A program made the position numbers and the translations under genes. Shown here one piece after another: positions 25,988-34,725 of a DNA stretch of 64,000 bases. The DNA comes from Chloroflexota bacterium (GTDB taxonomy: Bacteria > Chloroflexota > UBA6077 > JACCZL01). The notes beneath the pieces are model-generated. The model worked only from the letters and a program-made list of their open reading frames with translations. It made no database searches and had not been told where the DNA came from. Numbering within the stretch: position 1 is the first letter of the stretch; each line of letters begins with the position of its first letter. Location of the stretch: assembly GCA_020845495.1 (NCBI GenBank), contig JADLFM010000260.1, positions 55,313 to 119,312 on the forward strand, in the 5' to 3' direction.

Positions 25988-27222
25988 GCGTCTGATACCT
26001 GACGACGAACGGTTGACGACTCGACCCGCAGGGCCTCGCTCAGGTCGCCGCCGCGACCGATGGCGACACGCTCCAGGCCGAGCCAGCCGGCTAGTTGCGC
26101 CAGCTCGGCGGCGAGCGGCTCGGCGATTGTCGCGTGGTCCTGGCCAGGCTCGGCCCAGGCCGCCAGCACCCGCAAGGTCCGCTCGGGGCGGTCGGCCTTG
26201 AGGTCCACTCGGCCGACGAGTCGGTCACCGAGCAGGAACGGTAGGACGTAGTAGCCGTACTGCCGCTTCGGGGCCGGTGTATAGATCTCCAGCCGCAAGT
26301 GGAAGTCGAAGAGGCGCAACGCACGGCTCCGCTCCCAGACCAGCGAGTCGAACGGTGAGAGGAGCGCCCGAGCGCGAACGGATCGAGGCAGCCGCGCCGA
26401 TGGATCGAGGTAAGCCGGCGCCGACCACCCCTCAACCTGGACGGGCACGAGCGCGCCCTCCTCCACCAGCTCTTGCACGCGCGGGCGGGCGAGCGGGCTC
26501 CGGATGCGAAAGTAGTCGGCAAGCTCGCCGATTGTGGCAACGCCCAGGGCCCGTGCTGCAACTCCAAGTAGGGCGCGCTGGGCAGCGTGTTCGGTCGGCG
26601 TCGGCGCGGCCAGAACCCCGGCCGGTAGCACCCGCTCCGGCAGATCGTAGAATCGCTCGAAGCTTCGCCGCTCCGCGATCGCCAACCGGCCGGTCCAGTA
26701 CAGCCATTCGAGCGCCCGCTTGCCGTCCGACCAGCCCCACCAGGGGCCGGTTCGTTGCCCCTCCTCTCCGAGCGCCGCTCCGGAGATCGGCCCGCGCTCT
26801 GCCGCGAGTTGAAAGACCGCCTCGACAAACTCCGGGCGCTCGCGGGCCACCCGCACCATGCCGTTCCAGGCTTCACCGTTGGCGGCGCGCGCCATCCGCC
26901 AGCGGAACAGCGGCTGCAACTCGACCGGCAAGAGCGACGCCTCGTGCCCCCAATACTCGAACAAGACACGGCGACGGTAGGCCAGATCGTCGAGCAGGCT
27001 GCTCGGATACGGACCTAGCCGCGAGTAAAGCGGCAGGTAGTGGGAGCGGACCAGAACGTTCACCGAGTCGATCTGGAACAGCCCCACCCGGTCCAGTACC
27101 CGCCGCACGTGCCGAGGAGTGACTGCCCCGCCGGGGGCGCGATCTGCGAAGCCCTGAGCTGCCAGCGCGATCCGCCGGGCCTCGGCCGCCGACAGCGAGC
27201 GCGACGACCTCACGCTGACCAT
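25945..27222 (-). CDS. YcaQ/AlkX-family winged-helix DNA glycosylase (interstrand crosslink repair)
   Basis: 425 residues from ATG 27222, which has GGAG 8 nt upstream; the longer open frame upstream lacks family similarity. HTH_42-type protein: GLFQIDSVNVLVRSHYLPLYSRLG (Q50 and D52 form the QxD catalytic motif of YcaQ enzymes), RVLFEYWGHEASLLP near 88-102 and C-terminal FHLRLEIYTPAPKRQYGYYVLPFLLGDRLVGRVDLKADR. Family members unhook alkylated DNA and crosslinks. Monocistronic, divergent from the DUF2292 gene. Confidence 0.85.
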   Translation of the reverse strand: MVSVRSSRSLSAAEARRIALAAQGFADRAPGGAVTPRHVRRVLDRVGLFQIDSVNVLVRSHYLPLYSRLGPYPSSLLDDLAYRRRVLFEYWGHEASLLPVELQPLFRWRMARAANGEAWNGMVRVARERPEFVEAVFQLAAERGPISGAALGEEGQRTGPWWGWSDGKRALEWLYWTGRLAIAERRSFERFYDLPERVLPAGVLAAPTPTEHAAQRALLGVAARALGVATIGELADYFRIRSPLARPRVQELVEEGALVPVQVEGWSAPAYLDPSARLPRSVRARALLSPFDSLVWERSRALRLFDFHLRLEIYTPAPKRQYGYYVLPFLLGDRLVGRVDLKADRPERTLRVLAAWAEPGQDHATIAEPLAAELAQLAGWLGLERVAIGRGGDLSEALRVESSTVRRQVSDAQPSTEPSWLTTEN

Positions 27223-27605
27223 GTCGGCCGCTCCAGGTGGCCCACGCGCGTAGCCTCCACCAGACCGGGTACGTGTATGGAGAACGCGCAGGTTGCTCCA
27301 ACACCACGCGCTGACACCGGCCAGGAGTCGCGACGTTCGGTTGGCATAGGCCACCCCCGGAGAAGCTAGAGCCCCAGATTGTATCGCCGGTCCTGGCCAC
27401 GGCAGGCGCCCGTACAACGCCAGGACCGGACGCCAGGTTTATGGTCGATATTCTCGATCCGCATGCGAGACGAGCGGCGCAACGACGCGGGCCGCTGACT
27501 CGACGTCAGTCCTCAGGGGGCGCCCCTGGCTCCAAGGTCAGGGCATGGCGGTTGGCGATCTCCGCCTCGCCCCGGGGTGAACTCTGCCCGCATCCCGAAG
27601 CCGTG
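27223..27605. other. Divergent intergenic region with an 11-bp hairpin
   Basis: 383 bp between the YcaQ-like gene and the DUF2292 gene. A perfect inverted repeat (ccggtcctggc at 27387-27397 and gccaggaccgg at 27419-27429) is present, with a partial third copy (gccagg) just after. A small tcgatattctcga palindrome follows near 27448. These could be regulatory, but no promoter was assigned. Confidence 0.45.
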
Positions 27606-27791
27606 ATGGCCGAGGTTCTCCGCGCCGTCGAGAGCGTTCAGCACGGCGGCATCACGCTCGTCATTCAGGACGGCCAGATCGTCCAGATCGACACGACCAG
27701 CAAGGTCCACCTGATGTCGAAGCCGCGCCAGAGACCATCCCGCCAATCTGGCGTCGTCAGCACAGGCGCGCCCCCACTGAGAACGGGATGA
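27606..27791 (+). CDS. DUF2292 (YezD-like) small protein
   Basis: 61 residues from ATG 27606 (GTG 27603 possible). VLRAVESVQHGGITLVIQDGQIVQIDTTSKVHL is the compact beta-hairpin motif of DUF2292, normally written GxIxLxIxDGxVxQIExxEK. Function of the family is unknown. The open frame extends upstream to 27441 without similarity. The last ~20 residues are low complexity. Confidence 0.7.
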   Translation: MAEVLRAVESVQHGGITLVIQDGQIVQIDTTSKVHLMSKPRQRPSRQSGVVSTGAPPLRTG

Positions 27792-27884
27792 GGTGAGGGC
27801 CCGTCATGTCTCCGCCAGGAGTGTGACCGCCCGCCCTCGCCCACGCTGCTCGCGGACTCCCCAACAGCCGAGACGGTAGCGACC

Positions 27885-27940
27885 GGTGATGCAGGCCATG
27901 GGCCAGTCCGCTCATGGACTGGCCCATGGCCTGCGTCACC
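27885..27940. terminator. 25-bp hairpin between convergent genes
   Basis: Two 25-nt arms, 27885-27909 and 27916-27940, pair with one mismatch around a 6-nt loop (gctcat). It lies between the DUF2292 stop (27791, plus) and the molybdenum hydroxylase stop (28040, minus), the right place for a two-way terminator. No T-tract on either side. Confidence 0.7.
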
Positions 27941-28039
27941 ACACATCGCTGATGAGGTTGGCGCCAGGTCGAGCGTGAGAGACTCGGCGCCATTCTCGTC
28001 GTGCTGCCGTCGTCACCTACCTTGCGACACCTTGGGGCG

Positions 28040-30379
28040 CTACGCTTTGGGAGCCGATTGGAGCGCCTGCCAGACCCGTATCGGCGAGGCCGGCATGTCG
28101 AAGCTCGTCACCCCGGCCTGCATCAGCGCGTCAAGCACGGCGCTCCGGACCGCCGGGGTGCTGCCGATGGTGCCGGCCTCGCCGATGCCCTTAGCGCCGA
28201 GCGGGTTACGTGGTGACGTGGTCTCGGTGCGGTCCAACTCGAAGTTTGGCATCGACTTCGCGGTTGGGATCGCGTAGTCGCCGAAGGTGCTGGTGATCAA
28301 CTGTCCGCTCTCGTCGTAGATCACCTCTTCGAGCAGCGCCTGGGCCGCTCCCTGAGCGATGCCGCCGTGGCGCTGGCCGTCGAGCAGCATCGGGTTGACC
28401 ACCGTCCCGCAGTCGTCGACCGCGATGAAACGGCGGAGCGTCGTCCGGCCGGTGTCGCGGTCGACGTCCACCACGGCGATGTGAACGCCGAAGGGGAAGG
28501 TCTCACCGGGGGCGGTGAAGAAGCGGGTCGCCTCCAAGCCGGGCTCGTCGCCCTGGGGCACGTTCCCGCCGTAGGCCGCCGCCGCGACCTGCCCGAGCGT
28601 CACCGTCCGCTCGCCCGCACCCTTGACGCCGAAGCCGCCAGCCCGGACCTCAACGTCATCCGGAGCGGCCTCGAGGAGATGCGCCGCGATCCGGACGGCC
28701 TTGTCACGTACCTGATTCGAGGCCAGCAACATCGAGCTTCCGCCCTGGACGATCCCCCGGCTGCCGCCAGTGCCGTTCCCGGCTGCGACCTGGGCAGTAT
28801 CGCCGTGGATCACGACGATGTCGTCGATGCTGACGTCCAGGTCATCGGCGATGATCTGGGCCAGGCTGGTGGCCGTGCCCTGGCCGTGCGGTGAGGTGCC
28901 GGTGTACGCCCGGATCTTGCCGCCTGGATCGACCCGCACGGTCGCCTGTTCCCACGGCCCGAAGCCGCAGATCTCGACGTATGACGAGAGCCCAACGCCC
29001 ATCAGCTTGCCCTGTGCGCGGGCCTGCGCCTGCTCGGCGCGTAGCTGCTCGTAGCCGGCAAACTCCAGGCAGCGATCGAGCGCCTTCTCGTAGTCGCCGG
29101 TGTCGTAGCTGGTGCCGAACGGCGTGGTGTGGGGGAACTGGTCCTTCGTCAGGAAGTTCCGACGGCGCACCTCGGCCGGGTCCATCCCTACCTCGTGCGC
29201 GACGGCGTCCATCAGGCACTCGAGCAGGTAGGTCGCCTCCGGCCGGCCAGCCCCACGATACGCCCCGACCGGCGTCTTGTTGGTGTAGACGCCCTTGAGC
29301 TCGAAGCGGAGGTTCGGGACATCGTAATTCCCGGGAATCATGATCCCGGTCAACATACCCATGATCGGCGAGAGGAACTGGTTGTAGGCTCCAATATCGC
29401 ACAGGGCACTGACCTTCAGGCCGGTGACCTTACCGTCCCTGGTAACCGCCGCCTCGACGACGTCGATCTGGCCGCGCCCGTGCATCGCCGCCTGATTGCT
29501 CTCGGTGCGGGTCTCGGTGTACTTGACCGGCCGCCCGAGCTGCTTTGCGGCAATACAGGCCAGCACGGTCTCGGGCGCGCAGTCGGTACGGTTGCCAAAG
29601 CCGCCGCCCATGTCTGGCACGATCACCCGGACCTTGTTCTCAGGGTAGCCAAGCAGCGGGGCGATCGCGCGACGGAGACCGTGCACGCCCTGGGTCGTCT
29701 CGTAGAGCGTCAACTCGCCGGGCGTGTCCGGGCCGTCTGGCCGCCAGATCGCGAGAGCGCCGCGCGTCTCCATCGGCGCCGGGATCACGCGCTGGTTGAC
29801 GATCTTGATCTTGACCGTCTTGTCGGCCTGAGCGAACGCCGCGTCGACGTCACCGGCCGTCTTGGTCTGGGTGTGGCCGAGGTTGGTGCCGAACTCCTCG
29901 AACAGCAGCGGCGCGCCGGGTTCGAGCGCCTGCTCGGGATCGACGGCCGCCGGCAGCGGCTCGTAGTCAACCTGTACGAGCATTGCGGCGTCCCGCGCCA
30001 CATAGCGGTCCTCGGCGATCACGACGGCGACCGGGTCACCGACGTAGCGGACCTTGTCGGTGGCCAGCGGGCCGCGCGGCGGGTCGTTGACGTTCTCGAA
30101 GCCATCCCAGGAGAACTCGTAGGGGAGCGGCCTGGTCGTGGCGCCCTCGACGTCCTTCGCGGTCAGCACCGCGACGACGCCAGGCACGGCCAGCGCTTCG
30201 CTCGTGTCGATGCCGGTGATCCTGGCATGCGCGTACGGGCTGCGGACGACGGTCAGGTGCACCATGCCGGGGAACCGGATGTCGTCCAGGTACTGGCCGG
30301 CGCCGGTGATCAATTTCGGATCTTCGCGTCGCTTGATCGGCTGCCCGAGCATTCTCGGTGTACGAGCCGCGGTGGCCAT
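28040..30379 (-). CDS. Xanthine dehydrogenase/CO dehydrogenase-like molybdopterin large subunit
   Basis: 779 residues from ATG 30379, chosen over ATG 30382 because GGAG is 7 nt upstream. N-terminal aldehyde-oxidase a/b hammerhead (GQPIKRREDPKLITGAGQYLDDI), then molybdopterin-binding segments GGFGNRTDC, GAYRGAGRPEATYLLE (near 374) and the C-terminal active-site Glu in GAKGIGEAGTIGSTPAV. It lacks the AYxCSFR loop of true CO dehydrogenase form I, so substrate is open. Normally works with FAD and 2Fe-2S subunits; none is encoded nearby. Confidence 0.9.
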   Translation of the reverse strand: MATAARTPRMLGQPIKRREDPKLITGAGQYLDDIRFPGMVHLTVVRSPYAHARITGIDTSEALAVPGVVAVLTAKDVEGATTRPLPYEFSWDGFENVNDPPRGPLATDKVRYVGDPVAVVIAEDRYVARDAAMLVQVDYEPLPAAVDPEQALEPGAPLLFEEFGTNLGHTQTKTAGDVDAAFAQADKTVKIKIVNQRVIPAPMETRGALAIWRPDGPDTPGELTLYETTQGVHGLRRAIAPLLGYPENKVRVIVPDMGGGFGNRTDCAPETVLACIAAKQLGRPVKYTETRTESNQAAMHGRGQIDVVEAAVTRDGKVTGLKVSALCDIGAYNQFLSPIMGMLTGIMIPGNYDVPNLRFELKGVYTNKTPVGAYRGAGRPEATYLLECLMDAVAHEVGMDPAEVRRRNFLTKDQFPHTTPFGTSYDTGDYEKALDRCLEFAGYEQLRAEQAQARAQGKLMGVGLSSYVEICGFGPWEQATVRVDPGGKIRAYTGTSPHGQGTATSLAQIIADDLDVSIDDIVVIHGDTAQVAAGNGTGGSRGIVQGGSSMLLASNQVRDKAVRIAAHLLEAAPDDVEVRAGGFGVKGAGERTVTLGQVAAAAYGGNVPQGDEPGLEATRFFTAPGETFPFGVHIAVVDVDRDTGRTTLRRFIAVDDCGTVVNPMLLDGQRHGGIAQGAAQALLEEVIYDESGQLITSTFGDYAIPTAKSMPNFELDRTETTSPRNPLGAKGIGEAGTIGSTPAVRSAVLDALMQAGVTSFDMPASPIRVWQALQSAPKA

Positions 30380-30583
30380 CATCCCACTCCAGCGTAGTCG
30401 CCGGCCTCCAGGTGGCCGGCGCTCGGGTCGCGCACGCATCAGACGGTCGTCCGACCGTGACACCCCCTGCTGGCGGATCGTAACATAGTGCCACGAGTCG
30501 AGCAGCGTTTCCCCTGGGGCGGCCGTGAGGGCTGCCATCCCAGCGCTGCTCCGCGAGTGCTTCCCCAGCGCTGTGGCTGAGAT

Positions 30584-30622
30584 GAGGAAGGAGCGGCAGC
30601 GTCATGCTGCCGCTCCCTCCTC
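30584..30622 (-). terminator. 17-bp GC hairpin downstream of the sulfatase
   Basis: Arms gaggaaggagcggcagc (30584-30600) and gctgccgctccctcctc (30606-30622) pair with a single mismatch around a 5-nt loop, starting about 29 nt past the sulfatase stop at 30651. No T-tract follows on the minus strand. Confidence 0.65.
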
Positions 30623-30650
30623 TGATGCCTGGCGCCTGATACCTCCCCAC

Positions 30651-32111
30651 TCAGTAGGGCATCACCAGGGGCGGTCCGTACGGCATCGCGGCGACCGTCG
30701 TATCGAAGCTCTTGAGGAGGAGCTCGGTCTTCACGGCTTGATGCTCCGGGCTGTCCCAGAGGCTGTCGAACTCGTGTGGGTCCGCCTCCATATCGTACAG
30801 CTCACCCAGGCCGGTGCCGTGGTAGACGATCAGCTTCCAGCGGCGGTCGCGGTACATCGTGCCGAACGTCTGGTTCGGGAGGTGGAAGGCGGCGTAGCAC
30901 TCGGCCCGCGCGAAGTCCTTGTGATGGTGCGGCGACGCCTGCCCGGTCAGGATCGGCAGCAGCGAACGACCCTCGACGTCCCCGGGGATCGGCAGGCCGG
31001 CGCACTCCATCAGGGTCGGCATGATGTCGGTCAACTCGACGAGCGCATCGGCCTGAAGCCCGCCCTGGAAGACGCCCGGCCAGGCCATGATGAGCGGGAC
31101 GCGGGTCAACCCTTCAAAGAAGCGGCAGCCCTTCTGGGTCAGGCCGTGGTCCCCGAGCGATTCGCCGTGGTCGGTCGAGAAGATGACGATGGTGTTGTCG
31201 AGTTGCCCGCTCCGCTCCAGTGCGTCGAGGATGCGCCCGAACTGCTCGTCGACCTGCTCGATCATCGCGTAGTAGGCAGCCTGGATCTTCTTGGCCTGGA
31301 TCTCCTCCGGGCGCTTCGGCTTCGACTGGAAGTCGACGTTGGCGAGTTTGGTCTGATGCTCGAGGTCGCTCTCACGGAAGTACGGGCCGGGCAGCGTGTC
31401 CGGGTCGTAGCGGCGATAGTACTCCCAGGGTGGATTGTACGGTGGGTGCGGGTCGTAGACGTTCACCGAGAGCATCCACGGCCCCTCACGCTGCTGCCCG
31501 AGGAAGTCGAGCGCCATCTCGGTACACCAGGTGGTTTGATGGAGGTGAGGCGGAACGTTGTCGTGCTCTGGCGACGGCTCCATCAACCCGCCGAACGTGT
31601 TCGACTTGACGGTCAGCACCTCGCCGGGATCGGCGCCCTGTTCGCGGATCCAGTCAGCATAGTCATGGCCGCGCGACCAGTTGTTGCGAGGTGCGTGGCT
31701 GTACTTGAAGTAGCGGTAGCCATCGTCGGTGCGGACCTCGCGTCCGTTCGCCGCGCCGGCCAGGTGGAGCTTGCCGACCAGACCGCAGTCGTAGCCGGCA
31801 TCGGCCAGCCGGCGGGTCACCAGCCGCTCGCCCTCGGGGAAGATCGCGTTGCCGTTGCAGTTGAGCGGGATCGAGCTCGGGTACTTGCCGGTCAGGAACG
31901 AGGCGCGGCTCGGGGTGCAGATGGGGGACTGGCAATAGGCGGTGGTGAACGCCGTGCCCATCCGCACGAGCCGGTCGATGTTGGGGGTGTGAACGTGCGA
32001 GTTGCCGAGCGCACCGATAGCGTCGGCGCGCATCTGGTCGGCGGTGTACCAGAGGATGTTTGGCGGCTGGCTGGAGAGTCGTGCCGGCCGCTGGGCAGGC
32101 GTGTCAGTCAT
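30651..32111 (-). CDS. Sulfatase (formylglycine-dependent, arylsulfatase/choline-sulfatase-like)
   Basis: 486 residues from ATG 32111 with GAGGAG just upstream. The sulfatase signature CTPSRASFLTGKYP begins at C65, the Cys converted to formylglycine. Metal ligands are likely in NILWYTADQMRADAIG (D25) and FSTDHGESLGDHG (near 315). No sulfatase-maturating enzyme is in the window. No signal peptide is visible, so it is probably cytoplasmic. It precedes the glycan operon in the opposite orientation and may serve sulfated glycan turnover. Confidence 0.9.
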   Translation of the reverse strand: MTDTPAQRPARLSSQPPNILWYTADQMRADAIGALGNSHVHTPNIDRLVRMGTAFTTAYCQSPICTPSRASFLTGKYPSSIPLNCNGNAIFPEGERLVTRRLADAGYDCGLVGKLHLAGAANGREVRTDDGYRYFKYSHAPRNNWSRGHDYADWIREQGADPGEVLTVKSNTFGGLMEPSPEHDNVPPHLHQTTWCTEMALDFLGQQREGPWMLSVNVYDPHPPYNPPWEYYRRYDPDTLPGPYFRESDLEHQTKLANVDFQSKPKRPEEIQAKKIQAAYYAMIEQVDEQFGRILDALERSGQLDNTIVIFSTDHGESLGDHGLTQKGCRFFEGLTRVPLIMAWPGVFQGGLQADALVELTDIMPTLMECAGLPIPGDVEGRSLLPILTGQASPHHHKDFARAECYAAFHLPNQTFGTMYRDRRWKLIVYHGTGLGELYDMEADPHEFDSLWDSPEHQAVKTELLLKSFDTTVAAMPYGPPLVMPY

Positions 32112-32854
32112 GCGGCTCCTCATGCTGCCGGAGGCGGCAGTCACGCGCCCACGGCCAGATCAGCCCGAACGATAGCCCGGTCGAGGGGCGCATGTCTTGT
32201 TGGGCGGGTCCAGTGCCGGGAATCCCCGCACCCCCAACCCGCTGTTCTGTCCATGGCGTCGCCATCTGCCACTCCCCGGTGCCACCTGGCGGCATGAGCG
32301 ACGCTTCCGCACCCGAGCGGGGGACAGGCGGGAAGGTGCGGTATGGGCCGTGCAGCGTCAGATCCTTCTCCCCGGCCTCTGACAATCTCACCCCTTCCCA
32401 GATGAAGCTCACTGGTGAGGCTCACTCGGTCCCTGAACGTGCGATGCGCGCGCTAGCGGCGGCCACGACGGTCGGGTCCGGTCTTTTGCGTCAGTCTTTC
32501 GCATCCCGTGCCAGGCTACTACACTGCATCTCGAGTACTCGAGTGGCGTGACCCCGCGGACCACCCGGACACCCCAGTACCGCACAGTGTCGTCGCTCTG
32601 GCAGCGAGGCCGGTACTATGCGCACCATAGTCGTTCGCGCCAGGAGTACATCCAGTCACGCGCGATCGAGACGTCAGCCAGAGGGGATACGGGCTCGTCG
32701 GTGGCGTCGCTCCAGACAACGTCGTTGGGCGTCCGACCAGCGTTGGGCCTGGCCGTCCTGGTTCGTCGACACCGAGCGTCGAGTGCGGGCGCGCCCACAC
32801 CACAGGCGGGCCAGCGCGAGCGTGGCTGCGATCGCGATGCTAAAGGGGTGAAGG
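32112..32854. other. Divergent intergenic region with two palindromes
   Basis: 743 bp between the sulfatase and the glycan operon. No gene was recognised on either strand. It contains ctcgagtactcgag (32530-32543, perfect 14-bp palindrome) and actatg-cgcac-catagt (32615-32631, inverted repeat), either of which could be an operator for the downstream operon. No clear -35/-10 was found. Confidence 0.45.
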
Positions 32855-34612
32855 GTGGAGGATCTCCGCTCAATCTATCTCGAGCAGGCAGTGAGCCAGA
32901 TGCCGCGCCTGCTGTCACTGCAAGATCGCAATCCATTGTCGCCGACATACGGGTCGTTCCATCGCCTGTATTGGCTGGATAAATCGATCGACTTCCCGGA
33001 TGCGATGGCCCAGTTCGCCGTGCAGGCGCTGGCGCTCGCGTATACGCTCGACGTCCCCGGGAACCCCTACGCCGGCCAGCCGAAGCTCCGGGACTGGATC
33101 GTCGCCGGGCTGGAGTACTGGGCACGGATCCAGCATCGCGACGGTTCGTTCGACGAGTTCTATCCGTACGAGCGAGGCTGGGTCGGCCCGACCGGTTTCA
33201 CGCTCTACGCCGCCATCGAAGCGTATCAGGCCGTGCGCGATGCCCTCACGCCGGACGCCACGCAGCGGATTCTGACCGCGATTCGACGCGCCGCGCATGT
33301 CGTCGCGGCCGGTGAGTCGGAAGAAGATAAACTCGCCAATCACCACGCGCTCGCCTGTGTGGCTGTCTGGGAAGCGTTCGAGCTCCTGGGCGATCCGGAG
33401 CTCGAACGCGGCTTTGAGCGGCTCTGGCGAGGCCTGCTCACCTACCGCAACGTGCGCGAAGGATGGTGGCTGGAGTACGACGGTGCCGACCCGGGCTACC
33501 TCTCGGCCACGGTGTCGTTCCTGGCGAAGTTGCATCTGTGCCGCCCATCGCCTGAGATCGTCGACCTCGCACGGGAGGCGGTCGAGTTCGCCAGCTACTT
33601 CGCGTATCCGGACGGTCATTACGGCGGGAGCCTCGGCAGCCGCCAGACCCTTCACTTCTACCCACATGGCGTCGAAGTGCTGGCCGATCAGATCCCGCTG
33701 GCCGGGGCGCTGGCACAGCGGATGCTGGAAGGGCTGCGCGGCGGTGCGCTGGTACCGCCGACGATCATGCCGGACCGCTACATGCCCTGGCGAATGGCGG
33801 AGTACTTGCTGGCGTATCGCGATGCCCGCCCCCGCTCCAACCCGCTGCCAGCGCTGCCGTATCAGCGCGAGCCGTTCCGCCGCTGGTTCCCCGAAGCCCG
33901 CATCGACGTCCGACGCACCGACGAGGGCTATGTGCTGGCGAACCTGGCTAAGGGCGGCGTGGTCCGAGCCTTCAACGTTGAGGCTAGCCGCCTCGTCTAC
34001 AGCGATTGCGGCATCCTCGGCCGCCTCGCCGATGGGCGGATGGTCACGTCCCAGTGGATCGCGCCGGGCTACCAGATCGCGGCGTCCGACGCCGAGCTGA
34101 CGGTGACGGGGGCGCTCCAGCGGATGACCTCGACGACGACGTTCACGCCCCTCAAGATGGCGCTCTTCCGGGCCGGCCTGGCCAGCGTCGGCCAGAGCAC
34201 GCGAGCTTCCCACGCCATCAAAGGTGGTATTCGGCGCATGCTGATGTTCGGCACGCGCTCGGTGCCGCTGTGCTTTCGCCGCCGCATCCGCTTCGAGCCG
34301 GGTGCGCTCACCGTGACGGACGTTCTCCAGCGAACGGGGAAAGTCTTGGTCAGCAGCCTGCTGTTCGGCGACGAGTTCGCCGTTCGCTACGTGCCGCAGT
34401 CCCGGTTCTTCCAGTTCCCCGACCTCGAGGCGCGCGGTTACCTGCTGCCGGCAGCAGATCTCACGCGGTTCAACGCGATCGGCCGGCTGACCGTCACCCG
34501 CCGCGTCGACCTCCGGAGCGGAGCGACCGTGGTCGAGGTCGACGGCGCCGCGCGCGAGCCGCTCGACAGCCCTGCCGAGCGGGCGAGTATGCTGTCCGGA
34601 AGCGAGGCGTGA
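32855..34612 (+). CDS. Predicted helical-barrel (heparinase II/III-like) glycan-associated protein
   Basis: 585 residues, GTG start with AAAGGGG upstream. N-terminal ~330 residues are helix-rich with repeated Trp/Tyr segments (LEYWARIQHRDGSFDEFYPYERGW, HHALACVAVWEAFELLGD), an alpha/alpha-toroid pattern shared with polysaccharide lyases and glycoside hydrolases. The C-terminal ~250 residues are beta-rich. No signal peptide. It starts a run of genes for surface glycan assembly (flippase-like, GT2, deacetylase). Exact activity not recognised; a glycan lyase/hydrolase or epimerase-like role is an inference from fold and context. Confidence 0.6.
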   Translation: MEDLRSIYLEQAVSQMPRLLSLQDRNPLSPTYGSFHRLYWLDKSIDFPDAMAQFAVQALALAYTLDVPGNPYAGQPKLRDWIVAGLEYWARIQHRDGSFDEFYPYERGWVGPTGFTLYAAIEAYQAVRDALTPDATQRILTAIRRAAHVVAAGESEEDKLANHHALACVAVWEAFELLGDPELERGFERLWRGLLTYRNVREGWWLEYDGADPGYLSATVSFLAKLHLCRPSPEIVDLAREAVEFASYFAYPDGHYGGSLGSRQTLHFYPHGVEVLADQIPLAGALAQRMLEGLRGGALVPPTIMPDRYMPWRMAEYLLAYRDARPRSNPLPALPYQREPFRRWFPEARIDVRRTDEGYVLANLAKGGVVRAFNVEASRLVYSDCGILGRLADGRMVTSQWIAPGYQIAASDAELTVTGALQRMTSTTTFTPLKMALFRAGLASVGQSTRASHAIKGGIRRMLMFGTRSVPLCFRRRIRFEPGALTVTDVLQRTGKVLVSSLLFGDEFAVRYVPQSRFFQFPDLEARGYLLPAADLTRFNAIGRLTVTRRVDLRSGATVVEVDGAAREPLDSPAERASMLSGSEA

Positions 34613-34725
34613 CGGTGACGAACGACACTGGTAGCGACCGATCTGTGACGGGCCAGGCAGCCGAGCGGTCACCGGCAACGAACGGGCGCGAACGCGCCAT
34701 GATGCACGGGGAGGGCAGGTCGTGA
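34609..34725 (+). CDS. Possible 38-residue coupled small protein
   Basis: GTG 34609 overlaps the preceding stop as GTGA, and its TGA overlaps the next GTG start as GTGA, so the frame exactly bridges two genes. The product (MTVTNDTGSDRSVTGQAAER and a short tail) is hydrophilic and matches nothing I recognise. It may be a real peptide, a translational coupler or chance. Confidence 0.3.
   Translation: MTVTNDTGSDRSVTGQAAERSPATNGRERAMMHGEGRS

Noticed and set aside
29129..30397. 422-codon plus-strand frame over the molybdenum hydroxylase
   Set aside because: Mirror of the real gene with no family similarity; the minus-strand gene has clear catalytic motifs.
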